From positions 62,001 to 126,000 of the forward strand of contig NZ_FOKP01000016.1 in the NCBI RefSeq assembly GCF_900112185.1: a stretch of 64,000 nt of DNA. The letters run 5' to 3'. Below are positions 13,047-30,183 of the stretch, piece by piece. A program made the position numbers and the translations under genes. Source of the stretch: Allobosea sp. CRIB-10 (GTDB lineage: Bacteria > Pseudomonadota > Alphaproteobacteria > Rhizobiales > Beijerinckiaceae). The notes beneath the pieces are model-generated. The model was not told where the DNA came from, made no database searches, and was given only the letters and a program-made list of their open reading frames with translations. Within the stretch, counting starts at the first letter, position 1; each line of letters starts with the position of its first letter.

Positions 13047-15134
13047 TCAGGCGCTATCGGGCGCGATGCGGTTGAAGAAGCAGTAGCGCAGGCTCTCCGC
13101 ATCCTCGTACCAGCGGCCTGGCCCCTTGTCGGCGGCGAGCGTGCGCGCCCAGACCGCGTCGAGCATCTCCTGGCTCTGGATCGCCATGTCGAAATCCTCG
13201 TCGAAGAACAGCTCCGACCATTCCCACCAGGTCGCGAGCTTCTTCACCCCGCGCAGCAGATCGTACATGTCGCAGACCTCGGAGGTGAGGTCGGCCGTCA
13301 CCGAGCCGAAATAGACGCCGCGCGTCGCCACCCGGTGCAGTTCGCTGAGCGCATCGCCGACGCCGCGCTTGCCGAGATGGGCGAGGCAGCTCTCATAGAC
13401 GATGTCGAAGGAACCATCCTCGAAAGGCAGGTCCGTAACCGTTCCGAACAGATTGTACTTGGTCAGATGCGCCGGCGTGCGGCCATGGATGTAGCGGTTG
13501 TTCTCGATGCCCCAGGCGTCGATGCCGAGCTCGCGCAACGCTCCGACGAGCTCGCCCGAAGCAGAACCGGCGACCAGCAGCTTGAAGCCGGGCTCGGGCT
13601 GCCAGACCAGATCGATCAGGTCGCGGATATAAGAGGGGTCGCTGAAGCGGCTCCAGACCTCGCCATAGGCCCCGGCGCCGCGATAGGCGTCGAAATAGCC
13701 ACGATCGATCCGCAGCGAGGGCTCAGGCACGGTGATGCCGCCCGCCTGCCCTGCGCTTCTGGCGAGCCCGGTGGCGTAGCGCTGGCGCATCACCTTGCTC
13801 AGCATCAGGTCGCTGGCGATGTCGGCGGAATCGAGCACCCCGTTCAGGGTGGAGTCGAACAGGTAGTCGCCGACGACGATCAGCCCGTCATGCTCCTTCG
13901 GCTCCGGCATGTGGTTCGTCACCACGTCGCGCACCGGAACGCCGCCAGGAATCGCGTTCACCGAAGCCATCCAGCGATGGACCTTGGCCTCGATCAGATG
14001 CTCGAAGGGATCGCCCAGTGAGGCCGGCAACGACTTCAGTGCCGCCTTGGTCAGCGCCTCGTCGTCGAGATTGGCATAGGACAGCGCGTCGATGCCGGCG
14101 ATCAGCCAGTTGAGCACGCCATGGCGGCCGACATCGTGCCGGGCGCCCTCGATATAGACACAGCAGCCACCGAAGCTCTCCGACATGAACCAGGCGCCCT
14201 CGATCTGGCCCTCCCAGAACGGCTTGTCGAACAGGGCGGCGACGCGCAGGTAGTGCGCCGGCCGGTCGAAATGGGCGAGATGGCGGCTCATGCTCCGGCG
14301 CAGCCGGCCCTCGCCGAAATCGATGGTGCCGAGCCAGTTGTGCGGCAGGCACATCAGCACGAAGTCGAATTCGCGCGTCTCCGGCCCCTTGCCGTTCATC
14401 ATGTCGAGCTTGTAGCGGCCGCCCTCCGCCTTGCCGACGCGGAGCACGCGATGATTCAGGAAGACTTCGGCGTCGAGACCGGCACTCAGCCCCTCGACCA
14501 ATTGCTCGTTGCCGTTCTGGATCGAATAGACGTCGATATAACCGTCGACATCCATCAGATAGTTCTTCAGCGCGTTGAGGCCGTTGCTGAGATGGCCTTC
14601 CGAGGCGATGTCGGAGCGCGCCATCGCCCGGAAGAAGCGTCGCGCCACCGGATCGGCCACCTCCTGCTCGAGCACCTCGTCGGCGCTCATGAACATCCAG
14701 GGATGGTTGTTGTCGTGCTTGCCGGCGCCTTCATAATAGGCCTGCTGCGACATCAGCTCGATGCAGCGCGCTCGGAACGCCAGGATGGCGTCGGCGGTGG
14801 CATCACCATAGCGCCGGCGCATGCCTTCGACGCCGTCGACCAGCTTGCCGTCGAGATGAAGGGCCTGCGAATCCATCGGGATGGTCTGGAAGCCGAAGCC
14901 CTCGATCATCTCGCGCAAAGGATCATGACCGAGCTGAGAATAGCCATAGATCTCGGCGACACCAGCCTCGTAGAGGGCCGGCGCACTGTCGAAGCGGCGC
15001 GAGACGATCTTGCCGCCGAGCCGCTCGGACGCTTCGAACAGCGTCACCCGGCACAGGCCCTGCATCTTCTTGCGCACTTGCCAGGCCGTCATCAGCCCGC
15101 CGGGACCGCCACCGACTATTGCAACTTCCAGCAT
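13047..15134 (-). CDS. FAD-dependent amine-oxidase-like oxidoreductase fused to a SAM methyltransferase
   Basis: This 695-residue protein combines two enzymes. The N-terminal part (about 1-460) is a flavoprotein of the amine oxidase/phytoene desaturase type: FAD-binding VAIVGGGPGGLMTAW at residues 4-18, then the second dinucleotide-fold strand LFEASERLGGKI. The C-terminal part (about 480-640) resembles a class I methyltransferase: LLVAGSASGELV in place of motif I, and LPFEDGSFDIVYESCLAHLG as the post-motif region. Conserved-looking acidic and Trp residues near the C-terminus (ATWWEWSELFFDEDFD) are unassigned. No signal peptide is seen, so it is cytoplasmic. The exporter gene follows 55 nt downstream. 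The substrate is not recognisable; the domain calls are firm for FAD and likely for the methyltransferase. Confidence 0.8.
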   Translation of the reverse strand: MLEVAIVGGGPGGLMTAWQVRKKMQGLCRVTLFEASERLGGKIVSRRFDSAPALYEAGVAEIYGYSQLGHDPLREMIEGFGFQTIPMDSQALHLDGKLVDGVEGMRRRYGDATADAILAFRARCIELMSQQAYYEGAGKHDNNHPWMFMSADEVLEQEVADPVARRFFRAMARSDIASEGHLSNGLNALKNYLMDVDGYIDVYSIQNGNEQLVEGLSAGLDAEVFLNHRVLRVGKAEGGRYKLDMMNGKGPETREFDFVLMCLPHNWLGTIDFGEGRLRRSMSRHLAHFDRPAHYLRVAALFDKPFWEGQIEGAWFMSESFGGCCVYIEGARHDVGRHGVLNWLIAGIDALSYANLDDEALTKAALKSLPASLGDPFEHLIEAKVHRWMASVNAIPGGVPVRDVVTNHMPEPKEHDGLIVVGDYLFDSTLNGVLDSADIASDLMLSKVMRQRYATGLARSAGQAGGITVPEPSLRIDRGYFDAYRGAGAYGEVWSRFSDPSYIRDLIDLVWQPEPGFKLLVAGSASGELVGALRELGIDAWGIENNRYIHGRTPAHLTKYNLFGTVTDLPFEDGSFDIVYESCLAHLGKRGVGDALSELHRVATRGVYFGSVTADLTSEVCDMYDLLRGVKKLATWWEWSELFFDEDFDMAIQSQEMLDAVWARTLAADKGPGRWYEDAESLRYCFFNRIAPDSA

Positions 15135-15432
15135 TCTACCCGCCCTGCCCCAGCGTCTCGCGCGTCATGCTCTATGATGAGGACTATAGCGCCACGGAGT
15201 TGCCATAATTTTACCGCCGCGACCATGCCTCTGTTTCGGTGTGAGCCGTCTCGCCACGTCCTTCCGGCATGCAGGCCGCCCGTCCCCGATCAAGCTCCCC
15301 GGTGAGGAAGCAGAATCGCTTCTGGAACGAGTGCGGAATCGACCTGGACGGCCTGGACACACCGGGAAGACCCTTGCGACCGCCAGTGCAACAATCGCAC
15401 CGTAAGACGCCTGCCCGGTCGACCCCTTTGGC
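15135..15432 (-). promoter_or_regulatory. Upstream region of the FAD/methyltransferase gene
   Basis: About 300 nt separate the fusion gene from the LuxR-type regulator gene upstream. The sequence is less GC-rich near 15175-15220 than its surroundings. A TATAGT hexamer on the minus strand around 15184-15189 could be a -10 element, but no well-spaced -35 box was found. No coding frame is convincing here. Confidence 0.3.
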
Positions 15433-16515
15433 CTAGTCGCGCCCCGAAACGCCGGCGCCGCGCAACAGGCCGATCAGGTCGGCCTGGCGGTGCAGGCCGG
15501 TCTTGGCCATGACGCGCTTCAAGGTCGAGCGCGCGGTCTCCTCCATCACGCCGAGCGCCGCCGCGGCCTCGCGCGGGCGGTGCCCGGCGGCGATCAGCGC
15601 GGCGAGCCTCGCCTCGGCCGGCGTCAGGTCGAACAGCCCCTGCACGACATCGGCGGTCGGCACGTCCTTCACCACCACCGGCGTCACCACCAGGATGCTC
15701 GCGGCCCGCGAGAAGATGTCGTGGGCGACGCCACGGATCGGCGTCAGATGCAGAATAAAGGGCGGCTGGTTCTGCCGGCGCGCCACCGGGATCGACCGCA
15801 CCGTCGCGCCGGCGATCTGTCCCCTTGCCTGCAGGGCCGCCACGAGCAGGCTGTCGGCCGCGGCATCGACCAACCCCAGGCGTGACGGGCGATCGATCGC
15901 GACGGAAGGGATCAGCGCCTCGAAACGGGGGTTGAGCGCGAGCGTGCGGCCCTCGCGATCGAGGATGGCGGCCGGCAGGCCGATCGCCTCCAGCGCCCGG
16001 GCAGCGCCCTGCGCCCGCTCGAATTCGAGCCGGGCCGAGAGCAGCATGGCCCGCGCCAGGTGCGGCCGCATCAGATCGAAGCGCGCGATCAGCTTGTCGT
16101 CGACATGGCCCTCCTCCCGTGCACGCTCGGCATGCAGGATGAAGGCCTCGCCGGTCGGTGACGCGATCGAGGTCGCGACCCCGATCCCCAGGCCCTGTGG
16201 CAGCAGGAAATCGCGATAGACCGGCTCGCTCGCCATTTCGTCGTCGGAGAGAATGTCGATGTCGCGCAGGAAGCCGGCATGGCGGCGCTCGAGCAGACGC
16301 CGTGTCCGCTCATTGCCAGGGAACCGGTTGAAATGGGTCGCGACGACCTGATCGAACTCGGCCGATGAGGAAATCCAGCGACTGGAGCTCGGCGTCACCG
16401 CGACCAGCACGGCTCCGGCGCCACGCGCGATCTCCTGGAAACGCCGCAGAACCTGCGGCCACAGTTCCGGCACCACCGCCGCTTCGTAAAGTCCGTCGAG
16501 AAACTTTTCGTCCAT
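15433..16515 (-). CDS. LuxR-type HTH transcriptional regulator
   Basis: This 360-residue regulator has a C-terminal LuxR/GerE-type HTH (FDLTPAEARLAALIAAGHRP, then ARSTLKRVMAKTGLHRQADL). The N-terminal half is a putative sensor domain with a PAS-like segment (GLPAAILDREGRTLALNPRF). I chose ATG 16513-16515 (MDEKFLDGLYEAAVVPELWP) because the upstream 22 codons are not conserved-looking. No LuxI-type synthase is in the window and the sensor is not the classical acyl-homoserine-lactone domain. It has the same layout as the regulator at 58358-59482. It sits directly upstream of the fusion-enzyme and exporter genes and may control them. Confidence 0.85.
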   Translation of the reverse strand: MDEKFLDGLYEAAVVPELWPQVLRRFQEIARGAGAVLVAVTPSSSRWISSSAEFDQVVATHFNRFPGNERTRRLLERRHAGFLRDIDILSDDEMASEPVYRDFLLPQGLGIGVATSIASPTGEAFILHAERAREEGHVDDKLIARFDLMRPHLARAMLLSARLEFERAQGAARALEAIGLPAAILDREGRTLALNPRFEALIPSVAIDRPSRLGLVDAAADSLLVAALQARGQIAGATVRSIPVARRQNQPPFILHLTPIRGVAHDIFSRAASILVVTPVVVKDVPTADVVQGLFDLTPAEARLAALIAAGHRPREAAAALGVMEETARSTLKRVMAKTGLHRQADLIGLLRGAGVSGRD

Positions 16516-16680
16516 AGCCCCGGTCGCACCCAGGCATGGTCCGCTGAACGGGGCTCCCATTCGCCGACCATGCCTCCGCATGGCGTGTCAGCATGCCCTT
16601 CGTCACTCGGCCGCTTCCGGCCGCACAAAGAAAGACACCCTGGCGCATCGCTGCCCCCCCGACAGGTTTCGCAACGTAAG

Positions 16681-16709
16681 CTTAGCCCAGCTGTACTAGA
16701 AAAGGTCAA
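16681..16709 (-). promoter_or_regulatory. Possible promoter upstream of the LuxR-type gene
   Basis: On the minus strand TTGACC (16704-16709) and GCTAAG (16681-16686) are separated by 17 nt. They lie between the rpoC terminator and the regulator gene. The -35 box is good; the -10 is weak, so this is a tentative sigma-70-type call. Confidence 0.3.
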
Positions 16710-16715
16710 GAGTGC

Positions 16716-16749
16716 TGAAACGAGAACGGCCGCCCGAAGGCGGCCGTTC
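16716..16749 (-). terminator. Terminator of the rpoBC transcript
   Basis: A perfect 11-bp stem (GAACGGCCGCC at 16724-16734 with 16739-16749, 4-nt loop) lies 26 nt past the rpoC stop. On the minus strand it is followed by TCTCGTTTC, a weak U-tract. It separates the RNA polymerase genes from the accessory genes downstream. Confidence 0.75.
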
Positions 16750-16774
16750 CACAAAGTCAGCAAGTTCGCCGGTA

Positions 16775-20959
<4,185 letters not shown>

Positions 20960-21023
20960 AGCCTGTCTCCTATGGCCGGTGGGATTTCAAGGGAAACCGC
21001 CCTGCCCGACCTTTGATCCATCG

Positions 21024-21086
21024 GCCGGCGGCGCCACTGCCGCCGGCATGAGTAACGAACGCCGTCGCGCCCTTGCGGGCGTGACG
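21024..21086 (-). promoter_or_regulatory. Two hairpins in the rpoB-rpoC gap
   Basis: The 129-nt gap holds a perfect 9-bp stem (GCCGGCGGC at 21024-21032 with 21039-21047) and a 10-bp stem with one mismatch (21063-21072 with 21077-21086) immediately after the rpoB stop. Neither has a T-run on the minus strand. Such structures could be RNase processing or stability elements between the two large cistrons; this role is inferred. Confidence 0.45.
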
Positions 21087-21088
21087 CC

Positions 21089-25207
<4,119 letters not shown>

Positions 25208-25372
25208 CATGTTCCTCGCAATCTCGGACGGCTCACCCGGGGGTCCGGGCCTTGGCGGAACGGGCCGCCGGGTGAGCCGCTCGGCGCTCATGCGCGCCGA
25301 CGTTCAAACTGGATCGACCTGCATCATGGCAGGCCCTGCACCACGTCGCTCCGGTTGCCGGAAACGACGCAA

Positions 25373-25405
25373 CAGCCCCGGAGGCGGCGAGCCGCCCCGG
25401 GACTG
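25373..25405 (-). promoter_or_regulatory. rplL-rpoB intergenic hairpin (attenuator-like)
   Basis: A GC-rich imperfect stem (CAG-CCC-GG-GGCGG pairing with CCGCC-CC-GGG-CTG, 33 nt, two bulges) sits 41 nt beyond the rplL stop. On the minus strand it is followed by a poor U-tract (TTGCGTCGTTTCC). In E. coli a partial terminator and an RNase III site occupy this gap and lower rpoBC relative to rplJL expression. A similar role is plausible here by position. Confidence 0.5.
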
Positions 25406-25446
25406 TCCTTGTCGACTAGATACGGACCGGCATCAGCCGGCCCGGC

Positions 25447-25830
<384 letters not shown>

Positions 25831-25881
25831 TGTTTAGCTTCCTGATGTAAGAGGTTCGAACGATTGAGGACTGTCGGCTGC

Positions 25882-26397
25882 TCAGGCAGCGTCCTTGTCG
25901 GCATATGCCTGGAACACGCGCGCGAGCTTCGCAGCAGGCGCGGTCGAGAGCTGGGCGATCTTGGTCGCAGGGGCCTGCAGGAGGCCGAGCAACTTGGCGC
26001 GCAGTTCGTCGAGCGAGGGCATCGTGGCCAGAGCCTTGACACCATCGGGGTTCAGGGCGGTCTTGCCCATCGCGCCGCCGAGGATGACGAGCTTGTCGTT
26101 CTCCTTGGCGAAGGCGGTGGCGACCTTCGGCGCCGCGACCGGATCGCTGGAATAGGCGATCAGGGTGGGACCCGTCAGCAGCTTGCTGATGGACGCGACG
26201 TCGGTGCCTTCAAGAGCGATCTTGGCCAGCCGGTTCTTTGCGACCTTCACGGTGGCGCCATTGGCCTTCATCTCGCGACGAAGCTTCTGGAACTGGGCCA
26301 CCGTCAAGCCCGCATAGTGGGCCACGACAACGACCGACGTCTTCGAGAAGACGTCGTTCAGTGACGCGACGGCATCAGATTTTGCCGCTTTATCCAC
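25882..26397 (-). CDS. rplJ: 50S ribosomal protein L10
   Basis: L10 anchors the L7/L12 dimers to the ribosome and regulates its own operon. I chose a GTG start at 26395-26397 (product 171 residues, [20 protein letters not shown] read with Met first). It gives the family N-terminus and is preceded by GGAGAG at proper spacing; the open frame upstream encodes nothing L10-like. The product contains [20 protein letters not shown] and [15 protein letters not shown], and the C-terminal helix for L12 binding. Confidence 0.95.
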   Translation of the reverse strand: MDKAAKSDAVASLNDVFSKTSVVVVAHYAGLTVAQFQKLRREMKANGATVKVAKNRLAKIALEGTDVASISKLLTGPTLIAYSSDPVAAPKVATAFAKENDKLVILGGAMGKTALNPDGVKALATMPSLDELRAKLLGLLQAPATKIAQLSTAPAAKLARVFQAYADKDAA

Positions 26398-26901
26398 TGG
26401 GCTCTCTCCGGTAGGCGACAGGCTTTGAGACCCGCCGCCAGTTGCACGTGCCGCTCTGGAAGTGGCCGGTTGACACCGACCCCTCACCGGAGCGACGCTC
26501 AGTGCCCTGTCCCCTGCCATGGCGTGACGCCGTGATAGGGCGAGATGGTTCGAACCTCTTTCGGCACCCTTGGGCGCCGGAAAAGTTCTTGCACCGTCTA
26601 TGCAGGCCTCTTGGCGAAATTATGCCCCCTGGCCGGAGCCAAAGGCGCACCTGCAGTCTCAGACAGGACTGGATGCCTGGCCTTCGGAGATCGCTCTCCT
26701 CGACCAAGACACCCATTCTTCGATGGCGAACCATCGAAAAACGCGAAAATGGACCTCCTCGTGCCAAGCACGCGGAAGCCCCGTCACTCATGGAAACGCG
26801 GATGAGGCTATAGACCCTCCCCCGGCTTCTGCCAAGTGGTAATCCTCGCGCCAAAGCGCAAGGTGGGGCCGCGACCGCCGCAAGAGCGATCGCCGCGCTA
26901 A
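26398..26901 (-). promoter_or_regulatory. rplJ leader / rplA-rplJ intergenic region
   Basis: This 504-nt non-coding stretch precedes rplJ. In many bacteria the equivalent region is an untranslated leader that binds the L10-L12 complex. It contains a perfect 8-bp stem (26719-26726 with 26731-26738) that on the minus strand closes a UUCG tetraloop, an unusually stable RNA hairpin. Overlapping frames on both strands (for example 26390-26854) look like chance. It probably also holds the rplJL-rpoBC promoter, but no box pair was convincing. Confidence 0.55.
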
Positions 26902-27600
26902 TCAGCCGCCGAGAACGGTGTTCGGCTCGATCTTGACGCCCGGACCCATGGTCGAGGAGATCGCGACGCGCTGGATATAGGTGCCCTTGGCGCCGGCCGG
27001 CTTCGCCTTCGAGACCGAATCGACGAAGGCCTTGATGTTCTCGCCGAGCTTGTCGGCGTCGAACGAGGCCTTGCCGACGGCGGCGTGGACGATGCCCGCC
27101 TTCTCGACGCGGAACTCGACCGAGCCGCCCTTCGAGGCGGCGACGGCGGCGGTCAGGTCCATGGTGACCGTGCCGACGCGCGGGTTCGGCATCAGGCCGC
27201 GCGGGCCCAGCACCTTACCGAGACGGCCGACCAGGCCCATCATGTCCGGGGTCGCGATGCAGCGGTCGAAATTGATTTCGCCCTTCTGCACGGTCTCGAC
27301 CAGATCCTCGGCGCCGACGATGTCGGCACCGGCCTTCTTGGCCTCCTCGGCCTTGGCGCCGCGGGCGAAGACGGCGACGCGCAGCGTGCGGCCCGAGCCG
27401 TTCGGCAGGTTGCAGACGCCGCGGACCATCTGATCGGCGTGACGCGGATCGACGCCGAGATTCATCGCGATCTCGACGGTCTCGTCGAACTTGGCGTTGG
27501 CGCGGGCCTTGACCATCGCGACGGCCTCGGCGAGCGGGTAGAGCTTGATGCGGTCGATGCCTTCACGGCCCTTGACGACGCGCTTTCCGACATGTGCCAT
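26902..27600 (-). CDS. rplA: 50S ribosomal protein L1
   Basis: L1 forms the mobile stalk at the E site and represses the L11 operon in E. coli. I chose ATG 27598-27600 ([20 protein letters not shown]), the alphaproteobacterial N-terminus; the frame upstream overlaps rplK. The 232-residue product contains [20 protein letters not shown] and the signature [15 protein letters not shown]. It lies 13 nt after rplK. Confidence 0.97.
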   Translation of the reverse strand: MAHVGKRVVKGREGIDRIKLYPLAEAVAMVKARANAKFDETVEIAMNLGVDPRHADQMVRGVCNLPNGSGRTLRVAVFARGAKAEEAKKAGADIVGAEDLVETVQKGEINFDRCIATPDMMGLVGRLGKVLGPRGLMPNPRVGTVTMDLTAAVAASKGGSVEFRVEKAGIVHAAVGKASFDADKLGENIKAFVDSVSKAKPAGAKGTYIQRVAISSTMGPGVKIEPNTVLGG

Positions 27601-27613
27601 TGTCAGTTCCCCC

Positions 27614-28045
27614 TCAGCCCACGACTTCCAGGCCCATGGAACGGGCCGAGCCACGGATCATCGCCACCGCCGAATCGACGTTGTCGCAGTTGAGATCGGC
27701 CATCTTCTTCTCGGCGATCTCCTTGAGCTGAGCCGACGTGACCTTGCCGACATTGCCGCCCTTGCCCGGAGTCTTCGAACCCGAGGTCAGGCCGGCGGCC
27801 TTCTTCAGCCAGTACGAGACCGGCGGCTGCTTCATCTCGAAGGTGAAGGAGCGATCCTGATAGGCGGTGATGATCACCGGGATCGGCATGCCCTTTTCCA
27901 TCTGCGCGGTCTTCGCATTGAAGGCCTTGCAGAATTCCATGATGTTGAGGCCGCGCTGACCGAGCGCGGGACCGATCGGCGGCGACGGATTGGCCGCGCC
28001 CGCCGGAACCTGAAGCTTCACGTAGCCCGTGATCTTCTTTGCCAT
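27614..28045 (-). CDS. rplK: 50S ribosomal protein L11
   Basis: L11 forms the GTPase-associated centre with 23S rRNA helices 43-44. The 143-residue product begins [20 protein letters not shown], with [20 protein letters not shown] typical of the family, and ends [11 protein letters not shown]. It is the first gene of the rplKAJL-rpoBC block. About 4.2 kb of accessory genes separate it from nusG, which usually sits next to it. Confidence 0.98.
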   Translation of the reverse strand: MAKKITGYVKLQVPAGAANPSPPIGPALGQRGLNIMEFCKAFNAKTAQMEKGMPIPVIITAYQDRSFTFEMKQPPVSYWLKKAAGLTSGSKTPGKGGNVGKVTSAQLKEIAEKKMADLNCDNVDSAVAMIRGSARSMGLEVVG

Positions 28046-28200
28046 GATGGCTGCTCCTGTCGTCCGCCCCGGTGCCGACCGGAACGACGACGCCCCGCCC
28101 GCGAGCTGCTATCGCTCCGGATCGGGGTGTTGCAGGGCGTGGTGCGACGAGGAACTCCGGCTGGCTGACCGGCACGCCTCCCACGCATGTGAGGGCCGCC

Positions 28201-28617
28201 CTATGGCACAGGACGCTCCGAAAGGGAAGCCCCGGATGCGCTCGCGCGCTGCGGAGAGCGTGGCGCAGGCGCGAGCCGCCGCGCCTCGCGCGCCAGGATG
28301 CCGTCCGCATCGAGCTCTCGGATCGAGCGGTCGAGCTCGCGCGGCACTTCGCCGGCGAGCTGCAGCATCAGGTAGCGGCCGCAGCAGACGCGCAGGAAAG
28401 AGGCGAAGTTCTCGCCATCGCCATGGGTCTCGATCAGCTCGCCATGCAGCCTGGCAAGGAGCTGTCCGAGGCTCATGCCGTCACGGCCGGCGATTTCTTC
28501 CAACACCCGCCAATACAGGTTTTCGAGCCGCACGCTGGTCGAGAAGCCGTTGAGCCGCACCGATTTCAGGCGCGTGCGCCAGAGATCAGCATCGGCATTG
28601 ATGAAGAGCTTGCACAT
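28201..28617 (-). CDS. Ribbon-helix-helix domain protein (RHH_4 type)
   Basis: This 138-residue protein matches the alphaproteobacterial RHH_4 family pattern: VRLNGFSTSVRLENLYWRVL followed by AGRDGMSLGQLLARLHGELI and NFASFLRVCCGRYL. Such proteins are presumed DNA-binding dimers. The C-terminal third is Arg/Ala/Ser-rich and probably disordered. A GGAGG box precedes the ATG. It lies between rplK (upstream region 28046-28200) and the DJ-1 family gene, all on the same strand. Targets are unknown. Confidence 0.75.
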   Translation of the reverse strand: MCKLFINADADLWRTRLKSVRLNGFSTSVRLENLYWRVLEEIAGRDGMSLGQLLARLHGELIETHGDGENFASFLRVCCGRYLMLQLAGEVPRELDRSIRELDADGILAREARRLAPAPRSPQRASASGASLSERPVP

Positions 28618-28695
28618 GGCGCCCTCCCCGTGCGCAACCGCCGCACATCACAGCGCGGCGTTCCGCCAAGCATTCTACGGCCTGGATAGCCGGGC

Positions 28696-29298
28696 TCAAG
28701 CAGCGTGGCGCAGCCCGCCATGGCTGATCTGCGTGCCGAGCACGGCCAGGAACTGGGAGAGCCAGGCCGGGTGCGCCGGCCAGGCCGGGGCCGTGACCAG
28801 ATTGCCGTCGGTCGTCGCCGCATCGATCGCGATGTCGGCATAGCGCCCGCCGGCGAGCTCGACCTCGGGGCTGCAGGCCGGATAGGCCGAGCAGCTGCGC
28901 CCTTTCAGCACATCGGCGGCGGCGAGGATCTGCGCTCCGTGGCAGATCGCGGCGACCGGCTTGTTTGCCTCGAAGAAGTGCCGGACGATTCCGATCACCT
29001 GCTTGTTCAGGCGCAGATATTCCGGCGCCCGGCCGCCCGGCAGCACCAGCGCGTCGTACGCGGCCGCATCGACATCGGCGAAGCTGGAGTTGAGCGTAAA
29101 ATTGTGACCGCGCTTCTCCGAATAGGTCTGCTGGCCCTTGAAATCATGGATCGAGGTCGCGACGCTCTCCCCCTTGGCCTTGTCGGGGCAGACGGCGTCG
29201 ACCTTGTGGCCGACCGCGAGCAGGGCCTGAAACGGCACCATGATCTCGTAGTCCTCGCCGAAATCGCCGACGATCATCAAAATGCGCTTGCCGCTCAT
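28696..29298 (-). CDS. DJ-1/PfpI family protein
   Basis: This 200-residue class I glutamine-amidotransferase-like protein has the DJ-1/PfpI nucleophile elbow [18 protein letters not shown], with the reactive Cys, and [20 protein letters not shown] near the start. The family includes stress chaperones, glyoxalase III/deglycase-type enzymes and catalytically inactive members, so the reaction is not fixed. I chose ATG 29296-29298, spaced 6 nt from GGAGG; another ATG lies one codon upstream. It is divergent from the gene at 29458. Confidence 0.85.
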   Translation of the reverse strand: MSGKRILMIVGDFGEDYEIMVPFQALLAVGHKVDAVCPDKAKGESVATSIHDFKGQQTYSEKRGHNFTLNSSFADVDAAAYDALVLPGGRAPEYLRLNKQVIGIVRHFFEANKPVAAICHGAQILAAADVLKGRSCSAYPACSPEVELAGGRYADIAIDAATTDGNLVTAPAWPAHPAWLSQFLAVLGTQISHGGLRHAA

Positions 29299-29457
29299 CA
29301 TTGTCCTCCCTGGCATCCGGTTGTGGATCGCAAGGATAGGCGCGGCGCAGGCGGCGCGGGTGTTATCCAGTTAACGCAGCGTGGCGAACCGCTGCCGCAG
29401 ATGGTCTCCCGCCCGTCAGGAACGGGCTCCGGTCGTGCATTGTCTGGAGACCGGTCC

Positions 29458-30171
29458 ATGATCCGCCCTCCGCAAGCCCAGCCCAGATGGATGTCCATGG
29501 CAACTGACGTGAGAACGACGCCGCGCCGCCGCACCACCGGGCTGCGGCAGTTTCTCGATCCCGAGCTGCAGCGCGACTGGATCGAAGGCAAGGCGGACCT
29601 GGCCGACGCTGAGGAGCGCTCGGAATCGCTCGAACTGCGCTTCAAATACCTCCCGCGCTTCCAGAAGCTGCTGCGTCGCCCGCAGGCGCAGGACGTTCTG
29701 GAGATTCTCTCGCTCTACGGCCGGAACTGCATCCCCATTCCGCGCAGGAGCGAGCGTCAGTATTGGTCGGTGTCCTGCCTGCCATCGACATCGGACAAGC
29801 CGCTCACCCGCGTGAATGCGAGCTGGATGGAGCTTTTCACGCTTTATGCGGACGGCGAAGGCATTCGAGCCAGAGCCCTGGTGCATCTCTCGGACTTCAC
29901 CACCGACCATTCGGCTGTGCAGGACCGTCTGGACGGGGCTCTTCTCGAGCGCAGCGTCGAGACGCCGGACGATGTCGGCTATTTCTTCACGCGCAGCGCG
30001 GACATGTTCGGCATCAATGTACGGGGCGCCGCCTCGATCCGCCGGTTCCTTGCAGAGCGCCGCGTGCTGAGCGCCATTCGGACCTTCAACCTGACGCATA
30101 TGAACAGGGGCCGGAACGCCTACCAGGCGAGTCACTGCTACAGCCTGGCGGACCATATGCTCGCAAATTGA
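29458..30171 (+). CDS. Protein of unknown function
   Basis: This 237-residue protein is not recognised. I chose ATG 29458, which has GGAGA seven bases upstream; ATGs at 29491 and 29497 are alternatives. It is soluble, with no signal peptide or membrane helix. It begins with a basic stretch (TTPRRRTTGLRQFLDPELQR) and has an Arg-rich mid-region with aromatic positions (RRSERQYWSVSCLPSTSDKP). Third codon positions are strongly G/C, as in the genes around it, which supports real coding. An antisense frame at 29416-30156 is less convincing. It is the only plus-strand gene before 36 kb and converges on the cytochrome b561 gene. Confidence 0.6.
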   Translation: MIRPPQAQPRWMSMATDVRTTPRRRTTGLRQFLDPELQRDWIEGKADLADAEERSESLELRFKYLPRFQKLLRRPQAQDVLEILSLYGRNCIPIPRRSERQYWSVSCLPSTSDKPLTRVNASWMELFTLYADGEGIRARALVHLSDFTTDHSAVQDRLDGALLERSVETPDDVGYFFTRSADMFGINVRGAASIRRFLAERRVLSAIRTFNLTHMNRGRNAYQASHCYSLADHMLAN

Positions 30172-30183
30172 GTTGATGCAGGC

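Noticed and set aside
26719..26738. Hairpin in the rplJ leader as a terminator
   Set aside because: On the minus strand it is not followed by a T-run; the A-run lies on the wrong side, so it would suit only plus-strand transcription, where no gene precedes it.
26390..26854. Frames inside the rplJ leader on both strands
   Set aside because: Several overlapping frames give unlike, Arg/Pro-rich translations, and the GTG start of rplJ with its ribosome binding site explains the junction.
29416..30156. Minus-strand frame (246 codons) opposite the unknown gene at 29458
   Set aside because: It lacks a ribosome binding site and its codon third positions fit an antisense shadow better; the plus frame was preferred, with moderate confidence.
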